DNA of 46,083 nt, from contig CAJUGL010000003.1 in the NCBI GenBank assembly GCA_910586515.1, forward strand, positions 61,929 to 108,011, given 5' to 3'. Below are positions 16,419 through 24,397 of the stretch, piece after piece. The translations under genes and the position numbers were made by a program. The stretch comes from an uncultured Acetatifactor sp. GTDB taxonomy: Bacteria; Bacillota; Clostridia; Lachnospirales; Lachnospiraceae. The notes below the pieces were generated by a model. That model saw only the letters and a list, made by a program, of their open reading frames with translations. It had not been told where the DNA came from and ran no database searches. The stretch's first letter is position 1. Every line of letters starts with the position of its first letter.

Positions 16419-17516
16419 TCAGATCTGCTCATTCTGTCTGTGAATCAGGGGATCCTCATAGGCATCCAGAAAATCCGGCCCCAGCCGCACACATTCCTCC
16501 GCAAACCGGATTGCCTTTATCTCCGTGAGCACCGCCACTACCTTCCTGAACATCAGCCCCGGGAAAAAGTTCAGCATCTCCATGGGAATGGTAGCGTCAA
16601 ACTGGGGATATTCGGCAAACAGATTCCGGTAATCCAGCCTGTCCCTTGGATGGGGCTTCAGAAAGACAGTCCCCTCCTGTTCATACCGCTCCACGATATC
16701 CCTGAATATCCGCTCCCGCACCTCCAGGGAGCACAGCGGGTCCGTGAGAACCAGTATCTTGTCCCCCACCCTGCCGCTCTCCTGTATCTGCCGTTCCAGA
16801 GTCTCCTTGTCCCGGATAAACGCCCGGAGAATCAGCTCCTTGTCCCCGGCAGTCAGCGCATCCGTCAGCTCCTGCCTGGACTGCTGAATATATCTCGGGC
16901 AGGGATAATGTATCGCCGAAATATCGTTTACCTCCATATCCAGACAGTATTTTCCGTAACCGTTCTGCACAAAGATCAGATTCAGATACATGGAGAGAAA
17001 GGCCTTCAGCCGGAAATGTCCCCGATTGTCATACCTGGCGGCATCAAAATTCTTCAGACAGTTCAGCCCGTCCTCCAGGGCATGGTAATAAATCCTGCTG
17101 CGGTTCAGATAATACCCGACGGGGTCAGAATCGCAATACACATAGATATCCCTGTAGTCGCGGAAATCCACCGGCACGTAAGGCGCTTCCAGTTCCGCAT
17201 AGCGCCTGGTAAAGCGTATCCGGCAATACAGATTTCCCAGAAAACCCCTGCCGCCCTTCCTCCACCTGGCCAGCTCCGGAAAAAAGTCCTCCCGCTTCTC
17301 GTCGAACTCGATTACTTTCCGAAACAGCCCCGTGCTCTCCACCCGGCTCTTCAGATCCTCGAAATCATTGGACATTTTGGAGAGCACCAGGTCAGCCTGC
17401 TCAGTCTCCCCTTCCCGCCTTAGCTTCAATTCCTTCAGAAAGGTGACATACACATGGTAATAAGTATGGCAGACATATATTCTCGCTAATCTCCCTGACT
17501 TTCTCTTTTTCTTCAT
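16419..17516 (-). CDS. Sialyltransferase-like glycosyltransferase (GT52-like)
   Basis: The protein has 365 residues and no membrane segments. The N-terminus has YVCHTYYHVYV (14-24), and the C-terminal half has KPHPRDRLDY (287-296) followed by IPMEML (about 309-314). These features recall GT52 and polysialyltransferase-type enzymes that use CMP-sugars. The usual serine motif near the end is not clear, so the assignment is tentative. It lies upstream of the ABC flippase and the pseF/pseI/pseG genes, which makes it the best candidate in the window for transferring pseudaminic acid from CMP-Pse. The ribosome site is weak (AAGGA about ten bases away) and lies in an unusual 17-bp repeat tract. Confidence 0.6.
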   Translation of the reverse strand: MKKKRKSGRLARIYVCHTYYHVYVTFLKELKLRREGETEQADLVLSKMSNDFEDLKSRVESTGLFRKVIEFDEKREDFFPELARWRKGGRGFLGNLYCRIRFTRRYAELEAPYVPVDFRDYRDIYVYCDSDPVGYYLNRSRIYYHALEDGLNCLKNFDAARYDNRGHFRLKAFLSMYLNLIFVQNGYGKYCLDMEVNDISAIHYPCPRYIQQSRQELTDALTAGDKELILRAFIRDKETLERQIQESGRVGDKILVLTDPLCSLEVRERIFRDIVERYEQEGTVFLKPHPRDRLDYRNLFAEYPQFDATIPMEMLNFFPGLMFRKVVAVLTEIKAIRFAEECVRLGPDFLDAYEDPLIHRQNEQI

Positions 17517-17520
17517 CTCT

Positions 17521-17592
17521 AAACCGTCCTTATTTTAAAACCGCTGTTATTTTAAAACCACTCTTATTTTAAAACCATTCTTATTTTAAAAC
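17521..17592. repeat. 17-bp tandem repeat tract between two genes
   Basis: TTATTTTAAAACC recurs at 17530, 17547, 17564 and 17581, an exact 17-bp period. A partial unit lies at 17521-17529. The four bases between cores vary, and the last unit is incomplete. The tract fills the gap between the stop at 17604 and the start at 17516 and includes the leader of the GT52-like gene. Confidence 0.9.
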
Positions 17593-17603
17593 GCCGCATG
17601 CCC

Positions 17604-19394
17604 TTAATCTCCTGAGATAACCCCTGCATGAACGCTTCTCCCGCACAGATACAGCGTATCCCCGTAGACGCTTTCCTCCCCCTCCAGCAGAACTTCCCGG
17701 ACTTCCCATCCGTATCCGGCAAAAACGTCCAGCATCTGCTTCTCCTCCACATTGCCTTTCCTCAGCACCACCAGCTGCTCCGGCCAGTTCCCGCCGGATA
17801 TATCCTGCCGCTCCCCGAGCTGGGGAAGGGTAGTCAGAAGGGTCCTTTCATACCGTGTAAATTCTATCAGATTTTCGTAATACCCCGCTCCGTCATATAC
17901 ACAGACACAGGGCAGTTCACCGTACTGGACCGCCACGGCCTCCTGCTTTTCGTAACCCTGATACAGATATTCTCCGTCATAACCCGCAGTCTGAAATATC
18001 ACAAACACAGCCACAGGCAGAAGGGCAATATACGGTCTTCCTCCCAGAAGCCCGGCCAGCCTTACCCAAAGCAGAGTCACCGCCATTGCGGCAAAGGCAA
18101 AGAGGGGCATAATATAGCGGTCCACCAGGTAAGGAGACATTCTTGCCGCCAGCAGGAAATAACATCCCGCAGGCACCAGCAGAAGAATCCATACCCGCCC
18201 CTTCGCGCCGCCCTTCTCCAGCTGTCTGCCCAGAATCACCCAGGCCGCCAGGAGAAGCAGCAGCGCAGCCAGTCCCGCCGCCGGGCTTCCGAAACAGCGC
18301 TCCAGCAAAATCCGCCCGAAGGCCCAAAGCCTCTCCCCATAACCCGAAAATCCCCGGCCCAGATTCTGCAGAGCCTCCTGTCCCCGGCCGCTGGAGAGCA
18401 CATCCTGAACGGAAAAAGGGAAAAGAGCCACTCCCGCCGCCCCGGCGCAGACCATGGTCAGCGTATAGGCCTTCAATTCCCGGTATCGCTTCTCCAGAAT
18501 CAGAAGCACCGCCGTCACGCCGAACAGGGCTATGCAATAGAAAAGGAAAAAATACTGGGTCAGGAAGCCCAGCACAGTTACCGCTGCCAGCAGCCTGTTT
18601 CCTTCGGAAAAAGAACCTCTGATCCATTTCCTCATCTGCAGATAAAACAGAGCCACGCAGAAGAAACTCATCACCCCATACATCCGAATCAGCAGCGCCG
18701 TGGCGATCCCCCCTGAGGAAAGACCGTAAAACAGCCCTGCGCAGATGCCCCAGACCTCTCCCCAGCCTGCCGGAAGGATGCCTCCCTCTTCCAGCAGCGC
18801 ACCCAGCGCAAAGATCAGCGCAGCACTGCCCAATATGGCCAGAATATTGATAAAACAGCCCAAAAAGGGAACAATGACTCCCGGGAAAAGGGAGCTCATG
18901 GTATGCAGAAGCATGAAATGCAGCGGCGGGTGATTATCGTCCTTCACATTAAAATAGACGGAAAAGTAATTGAATCTGTCTCCTTTTCCGGTTGTCAGAT
19001 ACTCTCGGAAAGCCTCCGCCTCAATCCACACCGGCTCCGGATACACATCCGCCCTATACTGCAGAAGCTTGCTCTCCCCCCTGTTCTCCAATACATCCAG
19101 CGCCGTGTCCGCCAGGTTGGCCAGGGTTTCCCCCAAAGTATCCCCTTCTATCTCTTCCTTCATGAATTTCGCCAGCCTTCCCACCGGCTGGGTGGGCACA
19201 ATCCAGGGATTATACTCCGCATTGGACAGCTCAAAGGAGAGAAGCTCATCCATATGATACCCCTCCTTGCGAAACGCAAAACAGCACAATACCACGGCCA
19301 GACAAAGCAGCGCCGCAGCCTGTCCTCTATATTTTTTCAGGCCAAACCCCTTCCGGCCGCCATTGTTCAAACCACGCCAATGCCTCATTCTCAT
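17604..19394 (-). CDS. GT-C membrane glycosyltransferase, ArnT/PMT-like
   Basis: The protein has about 596 residues, with roughly eleven membrane segments and a soluble C-terminal domain of about 120 residues. After the first segment comes GYHMDELLSFELSN (MDE at about 48-50), and later DDNHPPLHFMLLH (about 152-164). An acidic residue pair in the first outer loop and a downstream NHPP motif are typical of GT-C enzymes of the ArnT/PMT/GT39-83 type, which use polyprenyl-phosphate sugars outside the cell. The start is uncertain: the ATGs at 19394 and 19388 share the GGAGAAGGA ribosome site. The donor could come from any of the GtrB-type enzymes in the locus. Confidence 0.75.
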   Translation of the reverse strand: MRMRHWRGLNNGGRKGFGLKKYRGQAAALLCLAVVLCCFAFRKEGYHMDELLSFELSNAEYNPWIVPTQPVGRLAKFMKEEIEGDTLGETLANLADTALDVLENRGESKLLQYRADVYPEPVWIEAEAFREYLTTGKGDRFNYFSVYFNVKDDNHPPLHFMLLHTMSSLFPGVIVPFLGCFINILAILGSAALIFALGALLEEGGILPAGWGEVWGICAGLFYGLSSGGIATALLIRMYGVMSFFCVALFYLQMRKWIRGSFSEGNRLLAAVTVLGFLTQYFFLFYCIALFGVTAVLLILEKRYRELKAYTLTMVCAGAAGVALFPFSVQDVLSSGRGQEALQNLGRGFSGYGERLWAFGRILLERCFGSPAAGLAALLLLLAAWVILGRQLEKGGAKGRVWILLLVPAGCYFLLAARMSPYLVDRYIMPLFAFAAMAVTLLWVRLAGLLGGRPYIALLPVAVFVIFQTAGYDGEYLYQGYEKQEAVAVQYGELPCVCVYDGAGYYENLIEFTRYERTLLTTLPQLGERQDISGGNWPEQLVVLRKGNVEEKQMLDVFAGYGWEVREVLLEGEESVYGDTLYLCGRSVHAGVISGD

Positions 19395-19485
19395 CCTTCT
19401 CCGTTTACATCCTGCCGGAAAATGTGCAGACAATTCCCTACTATCATAAACTTACCGTCCTTTATTGTCAAGAAAATTGCGGGTT

Positions 19486-21213
19486 TCAAAAATGCACGAT
19501 GATATATTCTCCCATATCCGCAATGGAGCCCTGGGCGGGGAAGCCCGGAAAATCCGCGGAAAGCCCTGTGGCCTCCTCAAACAGCTCCGAATCCGTGTTT
19601 GCCCTGATTTTATGGCCGTGCATGGCAAAAAACCTCGCCAGCTCCTCGTCCGTCCCGAAGGCGTCAATGCCCCAGCCGAAAATCGACAGCGCCGGGGTCT
19701 GGGCCACCCACACACCGTATTCCCTGTAGAATTTCTCCAGCAAATGCGGGTCCATCAGCTGGGTGATCCGATTAATCCGGTAAAATGTCTCTGTACCGTA
19801 TCCCACATAGGCCCCGGAAACAATGCTTTCCGGCGGCTGGTAGCTCCCGGTGAAGACCACCGGCTTGGAGAGGTCATAGTCCCTCTCCAGGATAAACGCA
19901 ATCTGATTCATGGTATCCAAAGCAGCCTGATACTTCAGCCAGTCCACGTAAAACCACCTGTTCATATCGAAAATCTGGTTCCACAAAACGGAACAGAGAA
20001 GAAAAATCATCGCTCCGCCGGCAATTCGTCCGCAGAATCCGGCCGCCTTTTTCCGGATGCCGGAAAATCTTTCACTGCCTATAAGCAGGGCTGCGCCTCT
20101 TCTTCTCAGCCCCTCCGCCCCATAGGCCAGCAGAAAAGCGCCGTACCCGCACACCACGGGAAGGAACTGGGCGGAACGGTATAAAGTCGCCTTCCCCTCC
20201 ACAAACACCAGCAGGAAGCAGGCAGGAAAGCAGCCCAGAGTCAGCAGCGCCAACCAGGGCTTCCGTCTGCGCAAAGCCATGACCAGGCCCAACAGCGCCA
20301 TCACTCCCGCCGCATACACAAAAATCCGGACCGGATAATAGGCATGATAAAAGGCAAAATACATCACGATAAACCGTTTGACCGCCATGGCGAATTCCGC
20401 GGATGCTCCGGGCTGAAAAATCCAGCCCAACAACTCGCCCAGGGAACGCTGCACTGCCTCCCCCTCCATATATCCCAGACCGAAACAGGCCGTCACTCCC
20501 CGAATCATCAGACTGCGCAGCAGAACCGAGACAGCAGCGGCGGCCGCCCCCAGCCCCAGCAGGCGGATTATCCCGTTCTTCTCCCCCATATACAGACCCG
20601 TCAGCAGCACCAGCAAAATCCCCAACAGCCACACAATCATAAAAGACTCATAACATCCCAAAGCCAGGAACAGGAAAAAGGCCGTCCCTCCAGCCGCCAG
20701 CGCCGACTTCCGCCGGCTCGTCCGTCCATCCTGCCTGCCGCCTGCCCAAAGCACAAGCTCCCGGAAAAAGCACAGACTGACTCCCGTACACAGATAACCC
20801 ACGGATACGCCGTTGTGCAGATAGTAGGTATAGACCTCGCTGAGCAAAGGGCATGACAGAAAAATACAGGAAAAAAACACATATCCCCACAGGGGCACCC
20901 GCTCACCGCAGATACTGCGCAGCAGCGCGCACCACACCGTCACTCCCAGCATCAGAATCAGCACCCCTGCCAAATCCGTGAGAAAGGGAGTGAAATCCGA
21001 GATATGGAATATCTTGTTCAGCAAAAACAGAAACCACCTGCCCACAATGGCATTAAGTCCCTCCTCGAAATAATAGGCATAGGGCGTATCGTCGATTCCC
21101 ACAGTCTGATGGGTGACCAAGAAGCCGTAGCCGCCTGCGGCGGTAAAGCTCAGAGCCAGCATGTACAGTTTATTTTTTACCAGAGACAGAAAATTCTCTT
21201 TCCATTTTTCCAT
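19486..21213 (-). CDS. GtrII-family-like membrane glycosyltransferase
   Basis: The protein has 575 residues with about eleven membrane segments. The first outer loop has TVGIDDTPYAYYF (37-49) followed by VGRWFLFLLN (57-66). This has the same order of acidic motif then GRW as the protein at 7243-8826, so both belong to the GtrII (Glucos_trans_II) group. GAGGAG lies six bases before the ATG at 21213. A long soluble C-terminal segment (roughly from residue 440) follows the membrane part. It probably adds a sugar to the exported glycan. Confidence 0.75.
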   Translation of the reverse strand: MEKWKENFLSLVKNKLYMLALSFTAAGGYGFLVTHQTVGIDDTPYAYYFEEGLNAIVGRWFLFLLNKIFHISDFTPFLTDLAGVLILMLGVTVWCALLRSICGERVPLWGYVFFSCIFLSCPLLSEVYTYYLHNGVSVGYLCTGVSLCFFRELVLWAGGRQDGRTSRRKSALAAGGTAFFLFLALGCYESFMIVWLLGILLVLLTGLYMGEKNGIIRLLGLGAAAAAVSVLLRSLMIRGVTACFGLGYMEGEAVQRSLGELLGWIFQPGASAEFAMAVKRFIVMYFAFYHAYYPVRIFVYAAGVMALLGLVMALRRRKPWLALLTLGCFPACFLLVFVEGKATLYRSAQFLPVVCGYGAFLLAYGAEGLRRRGAALLIGSERFSGIRKKAAGFCGRIAGGAMIFLLCSVLWNQIFDMNRWFYVDWLKYQAALDTMNQIAFILERDYDLSKPVVFTGSYQPPESIVSGAYVGYGTETFYRINRITQLMDPHLLEKFYREYGVWVAQTPALSIFGWGIDAFGTDEELARFFAMHGHKIRANTDSELFEEATGLSADFPGFPAQGSIADMGEYIIVHF

Positions 21214-21252
21214 AGCATTCTCCTCAGCCGCTCTTCCCATGCCTGCCCCGTC

Positions 21253-22734
21253 CTAACCGGCCGTACCTTCCCCGGCAGGCAGCAGCCTGTAAATCACAAA
21301 ATCATAATACATATAATGAAAGCTCATGGCTTCCTCGTAATCATAGTGTCCGGCCACCTGCTTCGGCTCATCCCCCTGAAAGCAAATCCACCAGATATTG
21401 CCCTCCACGCCGTCCAGCTGGCTGTATTCCAGCAGGGCATCCGTGTTCACGAAAGGCAGGCTGTAGAGCTTACCTCCGAAGAGATAGTACTGCAGCTGCG
21501 GATGATATACATTCAGAAAAATGGTGTGGGTAAACGGACCAATCATCACATCCTCCTCCGTCACCCGGCTCTCCCAGAATTCCTCATAAATCTCAAGGCC
21601 CGGATCATACTCCAGGGCAAGCTCCGACCGATACTGGGGCAGAAAACACAGGACAGCAGCCAACACCAGCGCCCCCTTCCGCCAGGCGCAGACTACGGCG
21701 TCCATACCCACTGCATAAAAAAGCATCAGAAATCCGAAGCCCGGAAAGGCATATCTGCCCAGAAAACAATTGTTCACATACACGGAAATCAACACGCCAG
21801 TCAAAATCGTCAGCCCCAACGCTCCCACACCCAGGGCCGGCGCATAGTTATGATTGGTCCGCATCCAGTCCACGGCGCAATAGCCCAGCACCACTGCCAG
21901 CCCCATCCCCAGAAAGATCACCGGCCCGATAGGCGTCTCCAGCGCAGAGAACCACTCCGCGCAATAATCCATAAAGGCATATCGGTCAGGATGTTCGCTT
22001 ACGGATCCCGTGTCGTAGCGCATGCGCAGCAGAAACTGTCTGCAGGTCACCAGAAGCCAGGGCGAAAAGGCCACGGACACCGCTATGCCGCATTTGAAGA
22101 AATTGATAATCTTTTCCCGCTGTTTTGTGTACACAAGGGCACCCAGGAACAGCAGGTAGAGCAGAAAGGTCTGTATCAGGGCAAAGGTATGACAATAGAC
22201 GGTGCAGATGCTGGCCATACAGAAGACCAGCCACTTCCTCCGCCCGCTCTCCAGCCAGATATCATAGGCCGAAAGCCCTGTCAGCGTCAGGAAAAACAGC
22301 GCGGCGGCATACATGCGCACATTTCCCGCCTGCACGGTCATAATGGGCATAAGAATCGAAAACGTCATAAAATAAACGGAAATCCGCTCGCCGAACAGCT
22401 TTTTTACATAATACTTTCCCAGCAGCAGATAACCTGTCATAAACAGCAGGGACATCAGCTTCAGACTCCAGAAACGGGTGCCGCCGCCCCAGAGATGATA
22501 GAACAACTTCAGCAGGACATAATAGAAGGGCGAATGATCATCCACCGCAGTGATATAGATCAGCCTCTTCCAGGGAAGAGAGACCATGGAGGCGGAATAA
22601 GCCTCATCGTACCACAGATTATTGGTGATGCACAGACTGCCCCAGATGACCGCTCCCGCCAGGGGCAGAAAACGCCATATTAAATGCAGTCTTCCCTCCG
22701 CGTCCCTCATCGCGCATTTCCTCGATTCGCCCAT
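21253..22734 (-). CDS. GT-C membrane glycosyltransferase, ArnT/PMT-like, first gene of the series
   Basis: The protein has 493 residues with about ten membrane segments. WYDEAYSASM (41-50) and AVDDHSPFYYVLLKLF (63-78) fit the GT39/83 pattern of an acidic outer-loop motif followed by D-H-x-P. A shorter C-terminal domain (about 100 residues) follows. The ATG has AAGGGA seven bases upstream, and a good promoter lies at 22774-22802, so this is the first gene of the minus-strand series that ends at 1776. It is probably an extracytoplasmic sugar transferase with unknown donor. Confidence 0.75.
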   Translation of the reverse strand: MGESRKCAMRDAEGRLHLIWRFLPLAGAVIWGSLCITNNLWYDEAYSASMVSLPWKRLIYITAVDDHSPFYYVLLKLFYHLWGGGTRFWSLKLMSLLFMTGYLLLGKYYVKKLFGERISVYFMTFSILMPIMTVQAGNVRMYAAALFFLTLTGLSAYDIWLESGRRKWLVFCMASICTVYCHTFALIQTFLLYLLFLGALVYTKQREKIINFFKCGIAVSVAFSPWLLVTCRQFLLRMRYDTGSVSEHPDRYAFMDYCAEWFSALETPIGPVIFLGMGLAVVLGYCAVDWMRTNHNYAPALGVGALGLTILTGVLISVYVNNCFLGRYAFPGFGFLMLFYAVGMDAVVCAWRKGALVLAAVLCFLPQYRSELALEYDPGLEIYEEFWESRVTEEDVMIGPFTHTIFLNVYHPQLQYYLFGGKLYSLPFVNTDALLEYSQLDGVEGNIWWICFQGDEPKQVAGHYDYEEAMSFHYMYYDFVIYRLLPAGEGTAG

Positions 22735-22773
22735 ATCAACATCCCTTTCCCGTCAAAACTAATGGATAAATAT

Positions 22774-22802
22774 AGTATATCTTTTTTTCCCTGAAAAAAC
22801 AA
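22774..22802 (-). promoter_or_regulatory. Promoter for the 22734-to-1776 gene series
   Basis: On the minus strand, TTGTTT (22797-22802) and TATACT (22774-22779) are 17 bp apart. The leader to the ATG at 22734 is about 33 nt. No other comparable promoter was noticed within this series. Confidence 0.65.
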
Positions 22803-22832
22803 TGATGAATTCCCGCAACGGCAAATCAACAG

Positions 22833-22860
22833 TTGTGTGAACGGAAAAAATGAGTATAAT
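22833..22860 (+). promoter_or_regulatory. Promoter for the SGNH hydrolase at 22919
   Basis: TTGTGT (22833-22838) and a perfect TATAAT (22855-22860) are 16 bp apart. The start near 22867 gives a leader of about 50 nt. This also shows that the upstream ATG at 22850 cannot be the start codon if this promoter is used. Confidence 0.6.
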
Positions 22861-22918
22861 AGAAATGAAAGACAGTACAATCGGACAAACCCGGCAAAAA
22901 CCATTCAGGAGAAAACCT

Positions 22919-24331
22919 ATGAACCCTATTCCCGCCTCTCGCTGCAGAAAATTGATCCTTACCATCGCCGCCGCGGTTCTTCTCATCCCGGCCGCAGCCT
23001 TCCTGCTCCGGCATATGCTCTTTGCTCCCGCCGCCCGGGATTATCGCCGGATAGCCTCTGAAGAATACGACACAGTCCTGCTCTCCATGTTTCCCGCGGA
23101 CAGCTACAGGGAGGAAGAATTCGCCTATTACCGCGGCATGACCCTGTTTAAGGCCTCCAGCCTCATTCCGGATATCTCCGTCATGGAAAAGTATATGGAG
23201 CGCGTCGCGAAATCCGGCAATACCGTCACCACCGCCTACCTGGGCATCCGTCCGGACAAGGCAGATCCCCGTAAAGTACAGACTCTGGCTGGGCGCTATC
23301 CCTCCACGGTCTTTGAAATCATCCTCTCCTGCCCCTCCGCAGAGTATTGGCAGTCGCTTTCAGAGGAAGAGTACGCCCAGATATTATCGTCCTACCAAAT
23401 TTTTCTGAGCGCTGTACCGGATATCTCCGAGGCGAATTTTTATTTCTTCGGCGCGGAAGAATGGCTTGTGGGCAACCCGGGCAATTACGACGATCAATGG
23501 ACCACGGCCGAATCCGTCTCCACCACCATCATGCTTAACAGCGATCGGGATCACGAATATCTGGTGACGGAAAAAAATACCGCCTCCCTGTGCGGCGCCC
23601 TGGAAGAACTTACCGGGAGACTGCGCAGAACGCCGGAAAGCTTTCCCGATTTGTCGGAATACTGTGTGGTTTTCTTCGGCGACAGCGTTATCGGCAACTT
23701 CACAGACAGCACCTCGATTCCGGGTGTGGTGGCGGGTTTTTCCGGGGCAAGGGTTTTCAACTGCGGTCTCGGAGGCGACAGCGCCGCGCTGGGCCCGGAG
23801 TCCCCGGCCTCTCTGTCCGTGGTGGCCGACGCTTTTTCCCGAGGCGATCTGTCCGGACTGCCCGAAAACACCCAGGTCTATCGAGGCATGTCCTCCTATC
23901 TGGAAACAGCCCCCGACTGGCGGAAGCTGTACTTTGTCATCAACTACGGCATCAATGATTATTTCACCGGCTGTCCGGTGGATTCTGCGCAAAACCCCAA
24001 AGACATCCTCACCTACGCAGGCGCAATCCGCACTGCGGTTGACACCCTGCGCTCCCGCTTCCCGGAAGCCGGCATTATTCTGTGCGCCCCTAATTACTGC
24101 TATTACTTCCTGGAGGGAGAAGAACCCCACGGAGAGGGAGGCCATGTGCTCACTGATTATGTGGAGGCAGTCTGCGCCCTCTCCCGGGAACTGGACACAG
24201 GGCTTCTGGACACCTATCACCAGTTCGATGTGGGCCTCCACAACTGGCAGCAATACCTGCCGGACCAGGTGCACCCCAACGCCGCTTTCCGCTACCTCAT
24301 CGGAAAAAAGCTTCTCGAACTGATCCGCTGA
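22919..24331 (+). CDS. Membrane-anchored SGNH hydrolase with an extra N-terminal domain
   Basis: The protein has 470 residues. A membrane segment (11-30) is followed by about 200 residues of unrecognised sequence (40-240), then a complete SGNH domain: VFFGDSVIG (Ser256), LGGDS (Gly286), GINDYFTG (Asn346) and D449-x-x-H452 in DQVHPN. It is probably an extracellular acyl esterase or acyltransferase for the surface glycan. AGGAG lies seven bases before the ATG at 22919, and a promoter lies at 22833-22860. It is a paralogue of the gene at 8877-9752. The middle region contains FYFFGAEEWLVGNPGNYDDQ (20 residues), which may be a degenerate or distinct domain. It converges with the ATPase gene ending at 24398. 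Confidence 0.8.
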   Translation: MNPIPASRCRKLILTIAAAVLLIPAAAFLLRHMLFAPAARDYRRIASEEYDTVLLSMFPADSYREEEFAYYRGMTLFKASSLIPDISVMEKYMERVAKSGNTVTTAYLGIRPDKADPRKVQTLAGRYPSTVFEIILSCPSAEYWQSLSEEEYAQILSSYQIFLSAVPDISEANFYFFGAEEWLVGNPGNYDDQWTTAESVSTTIMLNSDRDHEYLVTEKNTASLCGALEELTGRLRRTPESFPDLSEYCVVFFGDSVIGNFTDSTSIPGVVAGFSGARVFNCGLGGDSAALGPESPASLSVVADAFSRGDLSGLPENTQVYRGMSSYLETAPDWRKLYFVINYGINDYFTGCPVDSAQNPKDILTYAGAIRTAVDTLRSRFPEAGIILCAPNYCYYFLEGEEPHGEGGHVLTDYVEAVCALSRELDTGLLDTYHQFDVGLHNWQQYLPDQVHPNAAFRYLIGKKLLELIR

Positions 24332-24397
24332 GCCTGCCTTCCGGATACTCCCTCTCTGCGTACATGCCCGGGAAATCCGCCCTTTGTGACTGGGAAA

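Noticed and set aside
22850..22918. Upstream ATG at 22850 as the start of the SGNH hydrolase
   Set aside because: It overlaps the TATAAT box and has no ribosome site, while the ATG at 22919 has AGGAG seven bases upstream.
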